Notes under the pieces: generated by a model
What the model was told of the DNA's origin: nothing
The model's database searches: none
What the model saw: only the letters and a program-made list of their open reading frames with translations
Position numbers and translations under genes: made by a program
Assembly: GCF_023195515.1 (NCBI RefSeq)
Contig: NZ_JALPKR020000002.1
Span: 4,627,001-4,691,000 of the forward strand
DNA length: 64,000 bases
DNA from: Variovorax sp. S12S4
GTDB lineage: Bacteria; Pseudomonadota; Gammaproteobacteria; Burkholderiales; Burkholderiaceae_C
Direction of reading: 5' to 3'
Shown: piece by piece, positions 49,552-58,494 of the stretch
Numbering within the stretch: the stretch's first letter is position 1
How the letters are laid out: every line of letters begins with the position of its first letter

Positions 49552-50235
49552 TCAGCGCTGGCTGTTCAGCATCGACGCCTTGAACGACAGCACATGCGTC
49601 CTTGCCGCTTCGGCCGCCGCTTCAGCATCGCGCCGCTGCAGCGCAGCGACGATGGTGCGGTGCTCTTCGATCACCTCCGCCAAGTGCCCCTCAGCAGCCA
49701 GTGAAATCGCCCAGAAGCGCTGCGAGCGCGCATGCAGCACGCTCAGGATGTCCTGCAGCATCGCGTTGCGCGCCGCCGCCGCAATTTTTTCGTGGAAGAG
49801 CCGGTCGAGGTTCATGACCGACATCGCATCGCGCCGCTGTGCTGCGGCCTCGAACTGCTCGGCGATGGCCTGCAGTTCGGCCAACTCGGCCTCCGTGATG
49901 GCCGCCGCGGCCAGGCGCATGCACAGCACCTCGTTCACCAGCCGGACCTCGATGAGTTCCAGCGCGTCGTTGATCGACAGCGGCGAGGCCATCGCGCCCT
50001 TGCGCGGAATGATGTGGACCAGGCCCTCGGCCGAAAGGCGGTGCAGCGCCTGGTTGACCGGCGTGCGGCCCACGCCCAGCCGCTCCATCACCTGGGCGGT
50101 GTTGAGGTACTCCCCCGGCTTGTAGGCGAGGGTCACCAAGGCTTCCTTCAAGCGCAGGTAGGCGGTCTCGTTCAGGGAGATGGCTGCTTCGGGCCGCCGG
50201 GCGGGGCTTTTGCGGGCGGGCGTGGCTGCTTTCAT
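49552..50235 (-). CDS. GntR-family (FCD-type) transcriptional regulator
   Basis: This 227-residue protein has an N-terminal winged helix (LRLKEALVTLAYKPGEYLNT, VMERLGVGRTPVNQALHRLS, EGLVHIIPRKGAM) and a C-terminal all-helical FCD effector domain with the metal-binding pattern around VNEVLCMRLAAAA and DRLFHEKIAAAARN. It diverges from the DUF2848-amidase-Bug cluster, which it probably represses. The nested operators at 50289-50344 lie in the shared intergenic region. Confidence 0.9.
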   Translation of the reverse strand: MKAATPARKSPARRPEAAISLNETAYLRLKEALVTLAYKPGEYLNTAQVMERLGVGRTPVNQALHRLSAEGLVHIIPRKGAMASPLSINDALELIEVRLVNEVLCMRLAAAAITEAELAELQAIAEQFEAAAQRRDAMSVMNLDRLFHEKIAAAARNAMLQDILSVLHARSQRFWAISLAAEGHLAEVIEEHRTIVAALQRRDAEAAAEAARTHVLSFKASMLNSQR

Positions 50236-50288
50236 CGGCGCGCGGTGCTCATGGTTGGGGTTGCTGATGGTACCTGTGGCAAATCTCT

Positions 50289-50344
50289 TTGAAGTTTTTG
50301 TGAACTCACTGTAATATCGTTGTGAAATTTCACTAAAACTTCAA
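50289..50344 (+). promoter_or_regulatory. Promoter with nested GntR-type operators for the DUF2848-amidase cluster
   Basis: TTGAAG (50289-50294) and TAATAT (50312-50317), 17 bp apart, make a good sigma70 promoter. GTGAACTCAC (50300-50309) lies between the two boxes, and GTGAAATTTCAC (50322-50333), a perfect dyad, covers the expected start of transcription. The whole block is bounded by a 10-bp inverted repeat, TTGAAGTTTT and AAAACTTCAA. A repressor bound here would block RNA polymerase; the divergent GntR protein is the natural candidate. Confidence 0.68.
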
Positions 50345-50354
50345 CAAGGCACGC

Positions 50355-51041
50355 ATGAAACTGTCTTTCGAACTTCCCGAAGGAAGCGCCCCGCAAACGC
50401 TCGACTTCGAAGCGCGGCACCTTGTCGTCGCCGGCTGGACCGGGCGCGACACCGCCGCCATCGAGCATCACATCGAGGAACTTGCGGAACTCGGCGTGCC
50501 GGCACCCAGCGCCGTGCCGCTGTTCTACCGGGTGGCCACCCAGCAGCTGAGCCAGGCCGACGCGGTGCAAGTGGTGGGAGCCGACACCTCGGGCGAGGTC
50601 GAGCCGCTGCTGTTCCTGCACCGGGGCGAGTTCTTCGTTTCCATCGGCTCGGACCACACCGACCGCGCGCTGGAAGCGCACAGTGTGGCGCTCTCCAAGC
50701 AGATCTGCGCCAAGCCGGTGGCTCGCAGTGCTTGGCGGCTGGCGGACGTGCAGGACCGCTGGGACACGCTGGTGCTGCGTTCGTGGATCGAGGAGGGCGG
50801 TGAATGGCGCCTGTACCAAGAAGGCACGCTGGCCGCGCTGCGCCCGCCAGCCGATCTGCTGGCGCGCTGCGCAGCGGCCGATGGCGAGCCGTCGGACGGT
50901 TTCGCAATGACCTGCGGCACCGTCGGTGCCATCGGCGGCATTCGACCGGCCGCGCGCTTTCGCATGGAGCTGGCCGACGAGCACACAGGCCGCCGCATTG
51001 CGCACGAGTACCGGGCGGTTTCGCTGCCGGTTGTCGCCTGA
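50355..51041 (+). CDS. DUF2848-family protein
   Basis: This 228-residue protein belongs to the DUF2848 family, recognised by LDFEARHLVVAGWTGRDTAAIEHHIEEL, LFLHRGEFFVSIGSDHTDRALE and MTCGTVGAIGGIRPA. Family members resemble fumarylacetoacetate-hydrolase-like folds and usually sit beside amidases and Bug receptors, as here, but their reaction is not established. It is the first gene under the GntR-controlled promoter and is 18 bp from the amidase gene. Start ATG at 50355 has CAAGG upstream. Confidence 0.8.
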   Translation: MKLSFELPEGSAPQTLDFEARHLVVAGWTGRDTAAIEHHIEELAELGVPAPSAVPLFYRVATQQLSQADAVQVVGADTSGEVEPLLFLHRGEFFVSIGSDHTDRALEAHSVALSKQICAKPVARSAWRLADVQDRWDTLVLRSWIEEGGEWRLYQEGTLAALRPPADLLARCAAADGEPSDGFAMTCGTVGAIGGIRPAARFRMELADEHTGRRIAHEYRAVSLPVVA

Positions 51042-51059
51042 CACGTAAAGGGGCCGCAC

Positions 51060-52418
51060 ATGCCTGCCGCGATCTCCCTCGAAGCTGCCCGCGCCGAACT
51101 GGCAGCCGGCCGCACCACCTCCGTCGAGCTGACTGCATCGGCGCTGCAACGCATCGCCGACCCTTTCGGCGAAGGCTCGCGCACCTTCACCCGTGTGCTC
51201 GCAGACCGCGCCGGGCACCTGGCGTGCGCCTCCGACAGCTTGCGCAAGGCCGGCGTCGTGCGCTCGCCGCTCGAAGGCCTGCCGGTGTCGGTCAAGGACT
51301 TGTTCGACGTGGCCGGCGAAACGACGACCGCCGGCTCCGTCGTGCTGCGCGATGCGCCTCCCGCCGCGCATGACGCCGAGGCCGTGCAGCGCCTGCTGTC
51401 GGCGGGTGCGGTGCTGGTCGGCAAGACCAACATGACGGAGTTCGCTTACTCCGGCCTCGGCCTCAATCCGCACTACGGAACGCCGGCCAATCCGTGGCAG
51501 CGCGGCGAACGGCGTATTCCCGGCGGTTCGTCTTCAGGCGCTGCCGTGGCTGTGGCCGACGGCATGTGCGTTGCGAGCGTCGGCAGCGACACCGGTGGCT
51601 CGGCACGCATTCCGGCGGCGCTGTGCGGCATTACCGGCTTCAAGCCGACGGCGCGACGCATGCCGGGCACCGGGCTCGTGCCGCTGTCGCACAGCCTCGA
51701 CGCGGTGGGCGTGATGGCGCTCGACGTGGCCGGCTGCGCGGCAATGGATGCGGTGCTGTCCGGTGTGTCTGAGTTGCCCCGACCGCAGCGCCTGCGGCAA
51801 GCGCGCTTCGCGGTGCCGACCACCTTGGTGCAAGACGGCATGGACGCGCACGTTGCTGCAACGTTCCGGCGCGCGCTGCAATGCCTCTCGGCCGCCGGCG
51901 CACAGCTGGTCGAGCTGGCGGTGCCCGAGTTCGACGAACTCGCAGCCATCAACGCCGCGGGCGGTTTCAGCGCCGCCGAGTCATGGGCATGGCATGCCGA
52001 GCTGATCGAACGCAGCGGCAGCGCCTACGACCCGCGCGTGATCAGCCGCATCCTGCGCGGCAAGGACTTCACGGCGCGGACCTACCTCGCTCTGCAGGCG
52101 CAGCGGGCCGACTGGCAGCGCCGCGTAGCGGGGCGCCTGGGGGAATTCGAGGGCTGGCTCATGCCGACCGTGCCGCTGGTGGCGCCGCGCATCGAGGCCC
52201 TCGAAGCCGACGAGGCGCAGTACTTCGCCGCCAACGCAGCGATGCTGCGCAATCCCTCCATCGTCAACTTCATGGATGGCTGCGCCATCTCCTTGCCCTG
52301 CCATGCGGCGGGCGAAGCGCCCGTGGGCCTGAGCCTTGCAGGCTTGCCGATGCGCGATGCCGCATTGCTCGCCTGGGCCGCCGACATCGAACGCGCCCTG
52401 CGCGCCACCGCCGATTGA
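51060..52418 (+). CDS. Amidase signature-family enzyme
   Basis: This 452-residue enzyme has the Ser-cisSer-Lys triad of the amidase signature family. Lys79 is in GLPVSVKDLFDVAGETT, the cis-Ser lies in RRIPGGSSSGAAVAVADGM (about residue 158) and the nucleophile is Ser181 in VGSDTGGSARIPAALCG. It resembles GatA-like and aryl-acylamidase types, but no gatB/gatC is near, so a free-standing catabolic amidase is more likely. The substrate is probably imported or sensed with the Bug receptor encoded next. Confidence 0.88.
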   Translation: MPAAISLEAARAELAAGRTTSVELTASALQRIADPFGEGSRTFTRVLADRAGHLACASDSLRKAGVVRSPLEGLPVSVKDLFDVAGETTTAGSVVLRDAPPAAHDAEAVQRLLSAGAVLVGKTNMTEFAYSGLGLNPHYGTPANPWQRGERRIPGGSSSGAAVAVADGMCVASVGSDTGGSARIPAALCGITGFKPTARRMPGTGLVPLSHSLDAVGVMALDVAGCAAMDAVLSGVSELPRPQRLRQARFAVPTTLVQDGMDAHVAATFRRALQCLSAAGAQLVELAVPEFDELAAINAAGGFSAAESWAWHAELIERSGSAYDPRVISRILRGKDFTARTYLALQAQRADWQRRVAGRLGEFEGWLMPTVPLVAPRIEALEADEAQYFAANAAMLRNPSIVNFMDGCAISLPCHAAGEAPVGLSLAGLPMRDAALLAWAADIERALRATAD

Positions 52419-52455
52419 CCCGTCTGCCAACCCTCAAGAAACCCCGGAGAACTCC

Positions 52456-53451
52456 ATGAACAAGCGTTTTCGTTTCCCGTTCGGCTCATTCGTCTCGTTC
52501 GCGTGCCTTGCCGCCGGCTTGGCGGGCATCGTGCCTGCGGCCCATGCGCAGGACGCTTATCCGTCCAAGCCGATCCGCATGGTGGTGCCGTTCCCGCCGG
52601 GCGGCAGCATCGACATGACGGCGCGCCTGGTTGGCCAGAAGCTCTCGACGGCCCTGGGCCAGCCCGTGCTGGTGGACAACCGTCCCGGTGCCAGCGGCAA
52701 CATCGGCATGGACTACGTCGCCAAGGCGCCCAAGGACGGCTACACCTTGTTGATGGTGCACACCGGCCTGGCTTCCAACGCGCACATGTTCGCCAAGCTG
52801 GCCTACGACCCGATCAAGGACCTGGCGCCCGTGATCCGCGTGGCCGACCAGCCCAACGTGCTCATCATGAATCCCAAGTGGTCGTTCAAGAATGTCAGCG
52901 AGCTGGTGGCCTACGCCAAGGCCAACCCCGGCAAGCTCAGCGTCGGCACCTCGGGCGTGGGCGGCCCGCAGGACGTGGCCGCGCGCCGCTTCATGCGCAT
53001 GACCGGCACCGATCTGCTCAACGTCGCCTACAAGGGCGGGGCGCCCGCGCTGTCCGACCTGATCGGCGGCCAGATCGACCTGATGTTCGAAACCTCGCCC
53101 ACCGCGGTGCCCTATGCCAAGAGCGGCAAGCTGAAGGCGCTGGCGGTCACGGGCGACAAGCGCGTTCCAACCTTGCCCGAGGTGCCGACGGTGGCCGAGT
53201 CCGGCGTGCCGGGCTACAGGTTCATGGGCTGGGTCGGCCTGGTGGCACCGGCCGGAACCCCGGCACCGATCATCGCCAAGCTAAACGAGCAAGTGCAGGC
53301 GCTGCTCAAGAATGCCGACACGCAGAAGCAGCTCGCCGATCTCAGCCTCGAAGTCATCGGTGGCTCAGCGCCAGACTTCACGGGCTTCGTGCGCAAGGAG
53401 TCGGACGACTACGCCCGGTTCGTGAAAGACTTCGACATCACGCCGCAATAA
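52456..53451 (+). CDS. Bug/TctC-family tripartite tricarboxylate-type receptor
   Basis: This 331-residue periplasmic protein has a Sec signal ending near AAHAQD and the Bug core: YPSKPIRMVVPFPPGGSIDM, GQPVLVDNRPGASGNIGMDY, VAKAPKDGYTLLMVHTG and VAYKGGAPALSDLIGGQID. Bug proteins bind small carboxylates or amides with high affinity; many are orphans without the TctAB membrane partners, as here. It is the last gene of the GntR-controlled cluster, 37 bp after the amidase, and ends at a strong hairpin. Confidence 0.92.
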   Translation: MNKRFRFPFGSFVSFACLAAGLAGIVPAAHAQDAYPSKPIRMVVPFPPGGSIDMTARLVGQKLSTALGQPVLVDNRPGASGNIGMDYVAKAPKDGYTLLMVHTGLASNAHMFAKLAYDPIKDLAPVIRVADQPNVLIMNPKWSFKNVSELVAYAKANPGKLSVGTSGVGGPQDVAARRFMRMTGTDLLNVAYKGGAPALSDLIGGQIDLMFETSPTAVPYAKSGKLKALAVTGDKRVPTLPEVPTVAESGVPGYRFMGWVGLVAPAGTPAPIIAKLNEQVQALLKNADTQKQLADLSLEVIGGSAPDFTGFVRKESDDYARFVKDFDITPQ

Positions 53452-53481
53452 AAAAAGCCCCGCGACTGCGGGGCTTTTTTT
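53451..53481. terminator. Bidirectional rho-independent terminator
   Basis: GCCCCGC (53457-53463) and GCGGGGC (53468-53474) form the stem with loop GACT. A run of A on the left and seven T on the right serve both the Bug gene and the convergent parvulin gene. Confidence 0.93.
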
Positions 53482-53501
53482 CTGATGCGATGGCCGAAGG
53501 C

Positions 53502-54287
53502 TTACTCGATCTTGGCCTTCGCGCGCAGCTCTTCCTGGTACTTCTGCAGGCGTTGCTGCTGCAACTGCTGCGTGATCTGCGGCTGCACTTCTTCCATCTT
53601 CGGCAGTTGTGCCTGGCGGATGTCGTCCACGCGGATGATGTGATAGCCGAACTGCGTCTTGACGGGCGTGGCCGTGGTCTCGCCCTTCTTGAGCTTGATC
53701 ATCGCTTCCGAGAATTCGGGCACGAAGCTGGACGGGTTGGCCCAGTCGAGGTCGCCGCCGTTGGCGCCCGAACCCGGGTCCTTGCTCTGCTTCTTGGCGA
53801 TGTCTTCGAACTTGGCGCCCTTCTTCAGGTCGGCCATGATCTTCTTGGCCTGGTCTTCGGTCTCGACCAGGATGTGGCGGGCCTTGAATTCCTTGCCGCC
53901 ATTAGCCGCCACGAACTTGTCGTACTCGGCCTTGACGTCGGCTTCCGACACGGCGTTGGTCTTGCGGTAGTTCTCGAACAGCGCACGGATCAGGATGGCC
54001 TGGCGGGCGAGCTCGAGCTGGTTCTTGTAGTCGTCGGTGGCGTCGAGACCCTGCTTTTGCGCTTCCTGCATGAACACTTCGCGCGCAACGACTTCCTCGC
54101 GCAGCTGGCCCTGCATTTCCGGCGTGACCGGCCGGCCGGCTGCCGCCAGTTGCTGCGCCAGCACGTCCATGCGCGCCTTGGGCACGGGCTTGCCGTTGAC
54201 GATGGCTGCGTTCTGCGCCACTGCCGCCAGGGGAATCGCACCGAGCAGCGCTGCGGCCGCAACGGCCGTCAAGAGTTGTTTTTTCAT
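53502..54287 (-). CDS. Periplasmic parvulin-type peptidyl-prolyl isomerase
   Basis: This 261-residue protein has a Sec signal (MKKQLLTAVAAAALLG...AVAQN), a SurA/PrsA-like helical N-terminal part and a parvulin domain: FKARHILVETEDQAKKIMAD, FEDIAKKQSKDPGSGANGGD, FVPEFSEAMIKLKKGE and TQFGYHIIRVDD. It likely assists folding of exported proteins. A Gln-rich C-terminus follows. It lies 156 bp after bolA on the same strand; that gap holds two small hairpins (54394-54407 and 54419-54434), so it may have its own promoter. Confidence 0.92.
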   Translation of the reverse strand: MKKQLLTAVAAAALLGAIPLAAVAQNAAIVNGKPVPKARMDVLAQQLAAAGRPVTPEMQGQLREEVVAREVFMQEAQKQGLDATDDYKNQLELARQAILIRALFENYRKTNAVSEADVKAEYDKFVAANGGKEFKARHILVETEDQAKKIMADLKKGAKFEDIAKKQSKDPGSGANGGDLDWANPSSFVPEFSEAMIKLKKGETTATPVKTQFGYHIIRVDDIRQAQLPKMEEVQPQITQQLQQQRLQKYQEELRAKAKIE

Positions 54288-54443
54288 GGAATGAATATCA
54301 GGCTGGATGGGAAATGCGCGTGTAGAAAAAAGCGCGTGGAAAAAGCGGGAAAGGCGAAAGAACGAAAAGGGAAATGAGGAGGGCGGAGCCGCCGCGGCGA
54401 AAGCCGCGTGGCACTTGATCGACCCGTTGGTCGACCGAACGAC

Positions 54444-54725
54444 TCAGAGCACCTCGATGGCGATGGCGTGCAGACCCTGCGCGATAAAAACTTGGAGGGC
54501 ATCATACACAAGGCGATGGCGCGCCACGCGGGGCTTCCCTTCGAACAGTGGGGAGGCAATGCGAACCCGGAAATGGGTGCCGTAGCCCTCGGCGTTGGCG
54601 CCCGCATGGCCGGCGTGGGCGCTGCTCTCGTCGATCACCTCCAGCACGGTGGGCTGCAGCTTCTGGCGCAGCACCGCCTCCAGCGCATTTGCCGTCGGCA
54701 GCGGGTAGGTAGCGGCGGTGCTCAT
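54444..54725 (-). CDS. bolA: BolA-family protein
   Basis: This 93-residue protein matches the BolA/YrbA family, which partners with monothiol glutaredoxins in iron-sulfur cluster and stress functions. It has [20 protein letters not shown], the beta-strand region [14 protein letters not shown] and the conserved [12 protein letters not shown]. Its ATG overlaps the yciB stop (ATGA) on the same strand. Which BolA subtype it is cannot be told from sequence alone. Confidence 0.88.
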   Translation of the reverse strand: MSTAATYPLPTANALEAVLRQKLQPTVLEVIDESSAHAGHAGANAEGYGTHFRVRIASPLFEGKPRVARHRLVYDALQVFIAQGLHAIAIEVL

Positions 54726-55261
54726 GCCGTGGGCTCGTCGCTCTTGAGGTGCGGCGAGATGTACAGGCCCTGCGCCACCAGGAAGACGATGGGGAACACA
54801 TAGCCCCAGAGCTTGAAGTTGACCCAGGCCTCGGTGGTGAAGTACGCCGCCACGTAGGCATTGATGAGTGCCATGAAAAGGCAGTAGCCGATCCACGCCA
54901 CATTCAGGCGGCTCCAGATGCGGTCGGGCAACTGCAACTGCGAGCCCAGCAGCATTTTCAGGAAGTTCTTCTTCAGCGCCCAGAGCGCCACCGCCAGCGC
55001 CACGGCCATAGCGCCGTAGAGCACCGTGGGCTTCCACTTGATGAAGCGGTCGTCATGCAGCACCAGCGTGAGCGTGCCGAACAGCAGGATCAGCACCAGC
55101 GTGGCCTTCTGCATGGCCTGCAGCTTGCGCTCGGTGGCATAGATGATGCCCATCTGCACCACGGTGGCGCCCATGAGCACGGCGGTGGCGGTGTAGATGT
55201 CGCCCAGCTTGTAGGCGCCGAAGAACAGCAGGATCGGAAAGAAGTCGAGGAGCAGTTTCAT
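54722..55261 (-). CDS. yciB: Inner membrane-spanning protein YciB (septation protein A)
   Basis: This 179-residue protein has five predicted membrane spans and the family start [19 protein letters not shown]. Later comes the conserved [20 protein letters not shown] and [20 protein letters not shown]. YciB acts in envelope synthesis and cell division in enterics, through interactions with elongation and septation proteins. ATG at 55259-55261 lies 29 bp after msrB, and the stop overlaps bolA. Confidence 0.95.
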   Translation of the reverse strand: MKLLLDFFPILLFFGAYKLGDIYTATAVLMGATVVQMGIIYATERKLQAMQKATLVLILLFGTLTLVLHDDRFIKWKPTVLYGAMAVALAVALWALKKNFLKMLLGSQLQLPDRIWSRLNVAWIGYCLFMALINAYVAAYFTTEAWVNFKLWGYVFPIVFLVAQGLYISPHLKSDEPTA

Positions 55262-55290
55262 GCGCTGGGCGGGAGCCTGTGGTGGTTTGG

Positions 55291-55701
55291 TTATTTCTTC
55301 TGGAAATCGAGCGAAGCCGAGTTCATGCAGTAGCGCAAGCCGGTCTCGGTCGGGCCATCGGGGAACACGTGGCCCAGGTGGGCGCCGCAGTTCGCGCAAA
55401 CGTTTTCAGTGCGCACCATGCCGTGCGAACGGTCGACAATGTTCTTGATGGCGCCCGGCACGGCTTCTTCCGAGAAACTGGGCCAGCCGCAACCCGCGTC
55501 GAACTTGGTCGATGCCTCGAACAGCTTGGCGCCGCAGCAGATGCAGTGGTAGGTGCCGTCTTCCCAGTGCGCCTCGTACTTGCCGGTAAAGGGGCGCTCG
55601 GTGGCCGCGTGGCGCGTCACTTCGAAGGCCGCGGGCTCCGCGCCTTTTTCAGCGAGCAGTGCTTTCCATTCGGCATCGGTTTTCTGGATGGGTGCGGTCA
55701 T
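55291..55701 (-). CDS. msrB: Peptide-methionine (R)-S-oxide reductase MsrB
   Basis: MsrB repairs methionine-R-sulfoxide. The 136-residue protein has four zinc-binding cysteines (CICC at 53-56 and CANC at 102-105), the core [13 protein letters not shown] and the catalytic Cys125 in [13 protein letters not shown]. Its ATG overlaps the selO stop by four bases, so MsrB and the redox-linked pseudokinase SelO are made together. Confidence 0.96.
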   Translation of the reverse strand: MTAPIQKTDAEWKALLAEKGAEPAAFEVTRHAATERPFTGKYEAHWEDGTYHCICCGAKLFEASTKFDAGCGWPSFSEEAVPGAIKNIVDRSHGMVRTENVCANCGAHLGHVFPDGPTETGLRYCMNSASLDFQKK

Positions 55702-57191
55702 GATGAGCAGCTGATTTCGATCGTGGAAGCCCAGTCGGGCGGGAAGCCGGCGTAAGCGTCGGCACCGGGATGTTCTTCAAATGGGGTTTCGAGCAGGTTC
55801 AGCAAGGTTGCCACACCCAGGAAGTCCTTCTGCGCAGCCGCTTCGATGGCTTGCTGGCCCAGGTGGTTCCGCAGCACGAATCTGGGGTTGGATTTGAGCA
55901 TCAAATCGGCAGCTTCCGAGCGTTGGCCCGGCGCCGACGCCTTTGCATGCCGCTCCGAAAAAGATAGCAACCAGGCATCGAAACCGGCGCGGTCCAGGAA
56001 GAGGTCGCGGACGGGTTCGGCGTTGCCGTCCGCCATGTGCTGCGAAAGGCGGCGCCAGAAGATCGTGTAGTCGACCTTTTCGGCGGCCAGCAGCTTCAGC
56101 ACACCCTCGATGAGCGCACGGTCGCCCTCGGCCGAATCGCCGAGCCCGAGCTTGGCGCGCATGCGGCCCTCGAATTCGCGCGGAAACACTGTCTTGTAGG
56201 ACTCCAGCGCGGCCACGGCGACTTCCTGGTCGACGATCAATGGCAGCAGCGCCTGCGCCAGGCAGAACAGGTTCCAGTAGGCCACGTTGGGCTGCTGGTT
56301 GAAGGCGTAGCGCCCGCTGGTGTCGCTGTGGTTGCAGATGTGGCGCGGATCGAAGCCGTCCAGGAACTGGAACGGGCCATAGTCGATGGTGAGCCCCAAG
56401 ATGCTCATGTTGTCGGTGTTCATCACGCCATGGCAAAAGCCGACGGCCTGCCACTGCGCCAGCAGCGCGGCGGTGCGCTCGCTCACGGCTTCCAGGAAAG
56501 CCGCGTAGGCGTTGCCGCCGAAGCGGTCGGTCGTGCGGCACGCCGGGTAGTAGCGGTCGATGACGTAATCGGCCAGCGCACGCAGTTCAGCATCGCGCTG
56601 GTTGGCCGCAAAGTGCTCGAAATGGCCAAAGCGGATGAAGCTGGGCGCCACGCGGGTCACGACGGCCGCGCTCTCGGGCTCTTCGCGGTACACGCGCGCG
56701 TCAGAACCGGTGACGCATAAGGCACGCGTCGTGGGAATGCCAAGGCCGTGCATTGCTTCGCTGCAAAGGAATTCGCGGATGCTGGAGCGCAGCACGGCGC
56801 GGCCATCGCCGCCGCGCGAGTAGGGCGTGCGGCCCGCGCCCTTGAGCTGCACCTCGAGGCCGCCCTCGGTTTCGCCGAGCATGATCGCGCGGCCATCGCC
56901 AAGCTGCCCGGCCCACACGCCGAACTGGTGGCCGCTGTACACGGTGGCGAAAGGCTGGGTGCCGGCGACGGGCAGGCTGCCGGTCAGGGCCGCCAGCGTG
57001 CTGTCCGATTGCCGCCAATCAGCCGGCAAACCCAGCAAGCCGGCCACCGCGTCGCTGTGGCCGACCCAGTAGGGATCGGGCAGCGGCGTCGGCCGCAGTT
57101 CGGTAAGAAAGGCGGGGCCCAGTGCCCGGAACCCAGGTTTCCAGCGCACCCCCAGGTCGGTGGCGGCCGTGTCTTCAGCAAGCAAGCTCAT
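55698..57191 (-). CDS. selO: Protein adenylyltransferase SelO (YdiU/UPF0061)
   Basis: SelO is a pseudokinase that transfers AMP to proteins and is linked to oxidative stress. The 497-residue protein has [20 protein letters not shown] (residues 81-100), [46 protein letters not shown] with Asp260 and Asp270, and [19 protein letters not shown]. The C-terminus ends EISCSS, with Cys at the position that is selenocysteine in eukaryotic SelO. It is followed by msrB with a four-base overlap. Confidence 0.95.
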   Translation of the reverse strand: MSLLAEDTAATDLGVRWKPGFRALGPAFLTELRPTPLPDPYWVGHSDAVAGLLGLPADWRQSDSTLAALTGSLPVAGTQPFATVYSGHQFGVWAGQLGDGRAIMLGETEGGLEVQLKGAGRTPYSRGGDGRAVLRSSIREFLCSEAMHGLGIPTTRALCVTGSDARVYREEPESAAVVTRVAPSFIRFGHFEHFAANQRDAELRALADYVIDRYYPACRTTDRFGGNAYAAFLEAVSERTAALLAQWQAVGFCHGVMNTDNMSILGLTIDYGPFQFLDGFDPRHICNHSDTSGRYAFNQQPNVAYWNLFCLAQALLPLIVDQEVAVAALESYKTVFPREFEGRMRAKLGLGDSAEGDRALIEGVLKLLAAEKVDYTIFWRRLSQHMADGNAEPVRDLFLDRAGFDAWLLSFSERHAKASAPGQRSEAADLMLKSNPRFVLRNHLGQQAIEAAAQKDFLGVATLLNLLETPFEEHPGADAYAGFPPDWASTIEISCSS

Positions 57192-57267
57192 GCCCGGATT
57201 GTCCGGCAGAGCATGAGACCCCTTGCGGCGCGGGCCATCGGCAAACGCGAGATCCGCTCAAGCCTCC

Positions 57268-58344
57268 TCAGTGGGCAAGCGCCGGCGTGTCCCAGATGCG
57301 CGCCCGGTACTGGGCGGGCGGCAGCCTGAACCAGCGTTTGCACGCGCGAAAGAAGTTGCTGCTGTCCACAAAGCCGAGCATGTCGGCCACGTCGGTGAGG
57401 GTGTGGCGGTCTTCGGCCAGGTACTGCTGCGCCAGCTCGCGGCGGGTGCGGTCGAGCAGCGACTGGAACGACACCGACTCTTCCTGCAGCCGCCGCTGCA
57501 GCGTGCGCTCCGCCAGCCCAAGGCCCGCGGCCACGTCCTGCCGGCGTGGCTCGCCATGGGGCAGCCGGCGCGCGATTTCGGCGCACACCAGGGTGCTGGT
57601 GGTGGTCTGGCCCAGCAGGTTCAGCTGCTCGTCCAGCAGGTGCTCCTGCATCTCGCCCAGGGTGGGGTGGTAGGTGGGCAGCGGCATGGACAAGTCAGCC
57701 GTCGACAGCAGCAGGCGGTTGGCCGGCGCGTTGTAGCGAATCGGGCAGCCGAAGGCTTCGCGGTGCAGGCGGTCGTCGGCAGGCGGTGGGTAGACGAACT
57801 CGAGGGCCAACGGCTGCAGCTCGCGCCGGGTGAGCCACTGGCACTGCATGAAAACGGTGAGCAGTGCGTACTCGACGCGCTGGCGCGGAATCGGCAGGCT
57901 GCCGCCGGTGTGCTCCATCACCATCCAGGCGCCGCGCGCGTCGGGCTGCATCGAGAAGGCGGTTGCATCCGAAATCACGGCCATGTAGCGCGTGAGCCGG
58001 TTGAGCGCCTCGCTCAGATCGGCGCTGCACGACATGGCGTGTCCCACCGTGCCGAGCTTGCTGTGCGTCGCGGCAAGGTCGCGGTGCAGGCCCAGCGTGG
58101 GCTTGCCGGCACGCGCCACGGCCAACTGCCACAGCACGGAGACTTCGTCGACCGGGATGCGCGCGTTCTGCCGGTGCAGCGAATCGGGGTCGAAGCCGGC
58201 TTCGCGCAGCAGCGAGACCACGTCCAGGCCCTCGGCCGCAAACATCGAGAGCACGCCTTCGAGCCACGCGGCCGAACTGGTTCGAAGTTCCGGCTGCGCT
58301 GCGCAGCCCGGCCGGCGTTGCGGGCGGCGCTGGGCATGCGGCAT
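57268..58344 (-). CDS. AraC-family transcriptional regulator
   Basis: This 358-residue protein has an N-terminal arabinose-binding-like effector domain (SLLREAGFDPDSLHRQNARI, GTVGHAMSCSADLSEALNRL) and a C-terminal double helix-turn-helix: AAGLGLAERTLQRRLQEE, SLLDRTRRELAQQYL and VADMLGFVDSSNFFRACKRW. It resembles regulators of lipid or alkane-related genes. I chose ATG at 58342-58344 because AGGAG lies five bases upstream; ATG at 58360-58362 is the alternative. It diverges from the carboxylesterase at 58495, its likely target. Confidence 0.9.
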   Translation of the reverse strand: MPHAQRRPQRRPGCAAQPELRTSSAAWLEGVLSMFAAEGLDVVSLLREAGFDPDSLHRQNARIPVDEVSVLWQLAVARAGKPTLGLHRDLAATHSKLGTVGHAMSCSADLSEALNRLTRYMAVISDATAFSMQPDARGAWMVMEHTGGSLPIPRQRVEYALLTVFMQCQWLTRRELQPLALEFVYPPPADDRLHREAFGCPIRYNAPANRLLLSTADLSMPLPTYHPTLGEMQEHLLDEQLNLLGQTTTSTLVCAEIARRLPHGEPRRQDVAAGLGLAERTLQRRLQEESVSFQSLLDRTRRELAQQYLAEDRHTLTDVADMLGFVDSSNFFRACKRWFRLPPAQYRARIWDTPALAH

Positions 58345-58494
58345 GGAGGCTCCTGAAGTCATTGAATTGGCTCGCTTGCGATAGCGGGGAAAACGCAGCC
58401 GGTTCCTAGAATTTTCTGGCGGATCCAGCCCGGCGGAGTATGGCGGGCGGACACCGATGGAGTCATTCCGATTAACCCGGTGTGGAGACAAACA

